In this document: in pieces, positions 56,811-64,000 of the stretch
Numbering within the stretch: position 1 is the stretch's first letter
Layout of the letters: each line of letters begins with the position of its first letter
Assembly (NCBI GenBank): GCA_963706835.1
Contig: CAVPOB010000008.1
Coordinates: forward strand, 186,001-250,000
Direction of reading: 5' to 3'
DNA length: 64,000 nt
Origin: CAVXYG01 sp963706835
Lineage (GTDB): Bacteria; Actinomycetota; Actinomycetes; S36-B12; GCA-2699445
Program-made: the position numbers and the translations under genes
The notes under the pieces: generated by a model
The model's database searches: none
Told to the model about the DNA's origin: nothing
Seen by the model: the letters and a program-made list of their open reading frames with translations, nothing else

Positions 56811-56832
56811 CGCATCCCCGGCGCCATTTGAC

Positions 56833-56871
56833 GGTGGCCCGTGCTGCGCGACTGGCGCGGCGCGGGCCACC
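56833..56871 (+). terminator. rpoBC terminator hairpin
   Basis: 9-bp stem GGTGGCCCG/CGGGCCACC, continued inward by TGCTGCGC against GCGCGGCG with two wobble pairs. 39 nt in all, directly after rpoC. Confidence 0.8.
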
Positions 56872-56949
56872 GCTGTCGTTGCGGGCCACATGCGATAACC
56901 CGGCGCTGCCGTGGGACGTCGGTCGGCGGTGGTGCGGGCGCGGGGACGG

Positions 56950-57017
56950 GCTGGTCGGGCTGAGGTGCTGGTCGGGCTGAGGGGCTGGTCGGGCTGAGGG
57001 GCTGGTCGGGCTGAGGG
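56950..57017. repeat. 17-bp minisatellite after rpoC
   Basis: Four head-to-tail copies of GCTGGTCGGGCTGAGGG (one with final T) at 56950, 56967, 56984 and 57001. Non-coding. Confidence 0.9.
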
Positions 57018-57167
57018 GCTGAGCGCGGTCGGGAGTGCTGCGCGCTATCGGGAGTGTGGTTGGCTCTTGTGTCGATGGTTAGGAGCGAGCGGTCCATGGA
57101 CGCCCTGGTCGAGTCGCCGGCGCCTAGTCGCTCCACCCGCTGGCCTTCGCCGCCGCACCGGGGACGT

Positions 57168-57440
57168 CTGCACCCGGTTCGGGGGTTTGCACCCGGCGCG
57201 GGGGCGGAATCGGCCGGTTTCCGGGGCACGTCTGCACCCGGTTCGGGGGTTTGCACCCGGCGCGGGGGCGGAATCGGCCGAATCGGGGCCCTGAGCCCCC
57301 GTCGCGGGTGCAGACCCCCGAGGGCAGGCCGTCGCGGGTGCAGACCCCCGAACCGGGTGCACTGTTGCCGTCCGAGAGGGGTATTGAGCCCCCGTCCCGG
57401 GTGCAGACCCCCGAACCGGGTGCACAGTTGCCTGTCCGGT
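57168..57440 (+). repeat. composite A-A-B'-B' repeat array, locus 4 (downstream of rpoC)
   Basis: Module A from 57168 and 57232 (period 64 bp, including the CGGGGGCGGAATCGGCC tail seen at locus 3), then inverted B' modules from about 57296 to 57440, the first partly triplicated (GTCGCGGGTGCAGACCCCCG occurs twice). Order A-A-B'-B' in the rpoC direction, starting 357 bp after its stop. Confidence 0.85.
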
Positions 57441-57774
57441 AGGGGTTCTCAACCCTCGCACCGGGCAGGCCTGCATCAGACACCAAGGTTTGCAGGCTCA
57501 CGACGATCGGGACGGGGTGGCGGGGTCGGAATCCGTCGGCCTTCAGCAGCGCGCGTGCGATGGATTGGGTGAGGTTGCGGAAGGCGGAGGCAGATTCGCG
57601 GAGGCGTTCCAGCCTGCCGTCTGCAGGGCTCCTGGCGTGCTGGGTCGTCGGGACCGATGAGTGGTGCCGCGCCAATCGCCGACGACGGCCACGCCGCGGT
57701 CGAGGCGACGCGGTATGCCTCGACGAGACCAGGATCGACGCATGCCGCGAATCGACCGCGCGAAGCGCAAGGCG

Positions 57775-57885
57775 ATGAGGCAGCAGGCAGGCTGCGGCAG
57801 GCAGCAGGCAGCAGGCAGCAGGCGGCAGGCGGCAGGCAGCAGGCAGGCAGGCGGCAGGCGGCAGGCGGCAGGCGGTAGGCAGCAG
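57775..57885. repeat. 7-bp repeat tract (GGCAGGC/AGCAGGC)
   Basis: About fifteen copies of a heptamer alternating between AGCAGGC and GGCAGGC with an occasional 4-bp slip. The stretch 57441-57774 before it and 57886-58040 after it hold no gene I can support; a weak minus-strand frame (57450-57675) was rejected. Confidence 0.8.
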
Positions 57886-58040
57886 GGCATCGACTCGCTG
57901 GGCTCCGGCGTACTACCGGGCTCCAGATGACCGGGCAGCGGGTGAGGCCGCGGAGGGAAGCCCATCCCTCGGACGAGCCCGACCCATCAACCGTGCGGCC
58001 CGCCGGCGCAGCACGACACCCCGATTGATGAGGAGCCGGA

Positions 58041-58962
58041 CTACGGCAGCTGCGCGGTCAGGATCGTGGAGTTGGTCCCCTCGCTGCCGACGAGCACTGT
58101 GTCATTGGGGCCGGCGTCGGGCAGCCAAGGCCAGGCGAGCGCTTCGCGCTGCAGTTGCAGCGGGCCGTACTGCGAGACCCACTGCGAGCCCTGGAGCCGG
58201 TGGATGCGCCAGTAGTCCACGAGGACGAGGCGTGGCTCGCCGGCCGGGGACAGTTCCCAGGCGCCATCGGTGATGCTCGCGGGCACGTCCATGACCCGCC
58301 GTCAGTTCGTTGGTCTGCGCTTCGCGCAGCGGACCAGTGGGTCGATACATGGCACCGGGTCCGCCGCTGCCCTTCGTCACCACGGCGATCTCACCGGTCT
58401 CGGGGTGGACCAGGAGGGCCTCGGCGTTGTGAGGCCCGTCCTCGTAGGTGATCCAGTAGTCCTCGAAGGCCACGGACTGGTCGACCAGCTGGGTCGGCTC
58501 GGCGATGCGCAACAGCCGAACCCGTTGCTGGTTGTCCCGGTTGTCGCCGATGCCCCCGATCCACAGGATGGGCCGCCCCGACTCGTCCCAGCCGGGCGCC
58601 AGCGCTTCCCAGTCCCGGGCCGTGATCCCGTCCAACCGCAGTCGCGCGACGGTGTTGCCGGTGGCGTCGATGGCGTAGACCACCGGCGCGCCGCCGGAGT
58701 CGTTGATCCCGTACAGGACCCCCGGATGCAGCCTGCTGGCAGCCAGTCCCGAGAGTTCATCGATCTCGGGATCGGCGATGCGGCGCTCGGCCACCTGTCC
58801 GGCAACGGGCGGGGCGACAGGGGATGGGGTCGCTGCCGAGGTGCTGTTGACGGCCTCGGCGCCTGGGAGCGCGCTATCGCCGAGCTGGGTCCCGCCGACC
58901 AGCAGCCATGCTGCCGCCAGACCCATGCCCCCGACCCCCACGGCCCACCAGCGCGATGCCAT
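58041..58962 (-). CDS. secreted or membrane-anchored propeller-like protein, function unknown; one frame break
   Basis: 306 residues after one extra base at 58293. One N-terminal hydrophobic segment (about 5-25: WAVGVGGMGLAAAWLLVGG) acts as signal or anchor, followed by a Ser/Pro/Ala linker. The rest has blade-like strands: ELSGLAASRLHPGVLYGIND, WEALAPG, LWIGGIGDNRDNQQRVRLLR, HNAEALLVHPETGEIAVVTK, and after the break GMDVPASITDGAWELSPAGE. The GDN/DNR pattern is known from uncharacterised actinobacterial exported proteins. Convergent with rpoC. No catalytic motif recognised. Confidence 0.72.
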
Positions 58963-59064
58963 TTCACTAGTCTAAGGCGACTCCTGTGCTGCCTCGGTCA
59001 CGGAGCGTATGTGGCCCCGCCAGCGCGCCCGGGCGTCGGTCCGCAGGTGGCCTGAAGCGCCGCT

Positions 59065-59094
59065 TTGACCGTGTGGGCTCCGCGCCGGTATGCT
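59065..59094 (+). promoter_or_regulatory. promoter of the str operon (rpsL-rpsG-fusA)
   Basis: TTGACC (59065-59070), 18-bp spacer, TATGCT (59089-59094): the best vegetative promoter match in the window. It implies a leader of about 295 nt before rpsL (59397); that leader has no gene I can support. The unknown gene at 58041-58962 starts 100 bp away on the other strand. Confidence 0.7.
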
Positions 59095-59396
59095 CGTGAC
59101 TCGTGGCATGCAGCATGCCCACCGTCGCCGTGTGCACGGCGGAGGGTGGGGCTGGTGCATACCTCACGGAACACGCTCCTGCCGGAGGGCGCCGGGGTAC
59201 TGCCCTGGTGGCCTGTCGAGGCAGGACCGGCCATCCGGCTGCGGTGCTTCGGCCTCGATCGCCTCAACGGCTCTTGGGAGCCGCAGGTGCGCGCGGACTG
59301 GACGAAACACCCGACCGCGTGGGTCGGGGGAGCCGGAACTGTTCCGGCGCAAGCGACGAGACGTAGTAGGACAACTTCGAGGAACACGGAGACGCG

Positions 59397-59768
59397 GTGC
59401 CCACCATCCAGCAACTGGTTCGCAAGGGCCGGCAGGACAAGGTTGCGAAGAACAAGACGCCCGCGCTGAAGGGCAGCCCCCAGCGCCGCGGCGTGTGCAC
59501 GCGGGTCTACACGACCACGCCCAAGAAGCCGAACTCGGCGCTGCGCAAGGTCGCGCGCGTGCGGCTGAGCTCCGGCATCGAGGTCACGGCGTACATCCCG
59601 GGGGAGAAGCACAACCTGCAGGAGCACTCGATGGTGCTGGTCCGCGGCGGCCGTGTGAAGGACCTGCCCGGCGTCCGCTACAAGATCGTCCGCGGCACGC
59701 TCGACACCCAGGGCGTGAAGGATCGCAAGCAGGCCCGCTCTCGCTACGGCGCGAAGAAGGAGAAGTAG
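59397..59768 (+). CDS. rpsL: ribosomal protein S12
   Basis: 123 residues, GTG start. Decoding-centre segments TTTPKKPNSALRKVARVRL and GGRVKDLPGVRYKIVRG carry the wild-type lysines whose change gives streptomycin resistance. Two bases separate it from rpsG. Confidence 0.97.
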   Translation: MPTIQQLVRKGRQDKVAKNKTPALKGSPQRRGVCTRVYTTTPKKPNSALRKVARVRLSSGIEVTAYIPGEKHNLQEHSMVLVRGGRVKDLPGVRYKIVRGTLDTQGVKDRKQARSRYGAKKEK

Positions 59769-59770
59769 TC

Positions 59771-60243
59771 ATGCCGCGCAAGGGACCCGCCGACAAGCGC
59801 CCGGTCGTCGTTGACCCGGTGTACGAATCGCCGCTGGTGACCCAGCTGGTGAACAAGGTGCTGCTGGACGGCAAGCGCTCGACCGCCGAGCGGATCGTCT
59901 ACGGCGCCCTGGAGGGCGTGCGCGAGAAGACCGGCAACGACCCGGTCGTCACGCTGCGCCGCGCGGTCGACAACGTGCGTCCCGACCCTCGAGGTGCGCT
60001 CCCGCCGCGTCGGCGGTGCCACGTACCAGGTGCCGGTCGAGGTGCGCGCCGGCCGCAGCAACACCCTCGCCCTGCGCTGGATGATCACGTACTCCCGGCA
60101 GCGCCGCGAGAAGACGATGACCGAGCGCCTCATGAACGAGACTGCTCGACGCGTCCAACGGCCTCGGCGCCAGCGTGAAGAAGCGCGAGGACACGCACAA
60201 GATGGCCGAGGCCAACAAGGCCTTCGCCCATTACCGCTGGTAA
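59771..60243 (+). CDS. rpsG: ribosomal protein S7; two frame breaks
   Basis: 156 residues, the standard length, after removing extra bases at 59984 (VRP then TLEVRSRRVGGATYQVP) and 60141 (RLMNE then LLDASNGLGASVKKREDTHK). Ends KAFAHYRW, as in most bacteria. ATG 59771. Confidence 0.94.
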
Positions 60244-60283
60244 CGACAGTCCAGGTCAGACGAGAAAGGCAGGAGCCCCAGCC

Positions 60284-62387
<2,104 letters not shown>

Positions 62388-62467
62388 CCCGGACCCCATC
62401 AGGCCGCCTACCGGCGACCGCGAGACAACTGAATCGGCGACCAGTCGCATGGTCGCCCGCAAGACCC

Positions 62468-62485
62468 GTGCAGGCGAGCCTGCAC
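62468..62485. other. perfect hairpin between fusA and tuf
   Basis: GTGCAGGC-GA-GCCTGCAC, an 8-bp inverted repeat with a 2-nt loop, 81 bp after fusA and 113 bp before tuf. Could be an operator, an mRNA processing hairpin or a weak attenuator; loop too tight for a standard terminator. Confidence 0.45.
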
Positions 62486-62597
62486 GCCCAGCGGTTGCAG
62501 ATCCGGTTTGGCGCTGCGGCGGTTGGGCAGGGAAATACCAGTACGTCCGAGGGCACCGCGTCCTCCGGGCGACCATCGAGAGGTCTAGGAGGACCCA

Positions 62598-63794
<1,197 letters not shown>

Positions 63795-63800
63795 TTGGTC

Positions 63801-63837
63801 GGTGGGGGCGGGCGGCACCGCGTCGCCCGCCCCCACC
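63801..63837 (+). terminator. terminator hairpin after tuf
   Basis: Perfect 14-bp stem GGTGGGGGCGGGCG/CGCCCGCCCCCACC with a 9-nt loop, 6 bp after the tuf stop. Confidence 0.85.
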
Positions 63838-63891
63838 GCCGCCACGGACCGCACAGAACCGCAGCAGCGGCGATTAGGAGAAGGACGCCTC

Positions 63892-64000
63892 ATGGCGGGA
63901 CAGAAGATCCGCATCCGGCTCAAGGCCTACGACCACGAGGTCATCGACTCCTCGGCGAAGAAGATCGTCGAGACGGTGACCCGTACCGGAGCCCAGGTCG
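63892..64000 (+). CDS. rpsJ: ribosomal protein S10, 5' part only
   Basis: ATG 63892 with AGGAGAAGG upstream opens AGQKIRIRLKAYDHEVIDSS and continues KKIVETVTRTGAQV to the window edge. 36 of about 102 codons are visible. First gene of the S10 operon, which normally follows tuf. Confidence 0.94.
   Translation, partial: MAGQKIRIRLKAYDHEVIDSSAKKIVETVTRTGAQV

Noticed and set aside
57450..57675. Minus-strand frame with a helical-looking stretch (GRLERLRESASAFRNLTQSI)
   Set aside because: It runs on into repeat array 4 without a stop, has no recognisable family and no ribosome site; at best a gene remnant.
59397..59768. Streptomycin-resistance type change in S12
   Set aside because: The two lysines in TPKKPNS and RVKDLPG are wild type.

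Overview
The window is GC-rich (about 70% by eye) and the gene order is that of a high-GC Gram-positive actinomycete. Menaquinone genes next to a complete nuoA-N operon, then a polyprenyl synthase, korAB, yajQ, tRNA-Tyr/Thr/Met, rpmG, a hadAB-like pair, murB, an aminotransferase, tRNA-Trp-secE-nusG-rplKA-rplJL-rpoBC and the str operon is an order I know from Streptomyces and mycobacteria. I cannot name genus or species. Menaquinone, NDH-1 plus NDH-2, and a wax ester synthase/diacylglycerol acyltransferase fit an aerobic, lipid-storing actinomycete.

Layout. 1-8773: a WS/DGAT gene cut by the left edge and two tandem paralogous secreted proteins (beta-propeller, LamG, PKD, C-terminal repeats), all on the minus strand. 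9728-11819: menF and menG, divergent. 11955-27775: nuoABCDEFGHIJKLMN, all 14 genes, mostly with 1-8 bp stop/start overlaps. 27838-36242: polyprenyl diphosphate synthase (plus), then minus-strand NDH-2, acyl-CoA dehydrogenase, universal stress protein, RarD and KorAB. 36400-39369: yajQ, three tRNAs, rpmG, then a ketoreductase with two MaoC dehydratase subunits. 40127-44354: murB, an MFS permease, an enoyl-CoA hydratase and a class I aminotransferase. 44488-56810: tRNA-Trp, secE, nusG, rplKA, rplJL (with an L10 leader and attenuator), rpoB, rpoC. 58041-64000: a secreted protein of unknown function, then rpsL, rpsG, fusA, tuf and the start of rpsJ.

Two things cut across the window. First, more than 45 one-base indels break the frame of about two dozen genes that should be intact (nuoD, nuoM, rpoC, rplA, rpsG, fusA, tuf, korA and others). 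In each, a single base restores a family-typical protein of normal length. Insertions outnumber deletions about five to one. The simplest reading is uncorrected single-molecule sequencing error, so I annotate the genes across the breaks as intact in the organism. Second, four large intergenic gaps carry the same composite repeat: two copies of a 63-64 bp module A followed by two inverted copies of a related module B. In all four places the order A-A-B'-B' runs in the direction of the gene just upstream, starting about 280-430 bp past its stop codon. This oriented, REPIN-like family downstream of menF, hadB, rplL and rpoC is the best candidate here for an undescribed element. Three of the four gaps also hold an unrelated minisatellite. 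No transposase, integrase, CRISPR array or prophage gene was seen.
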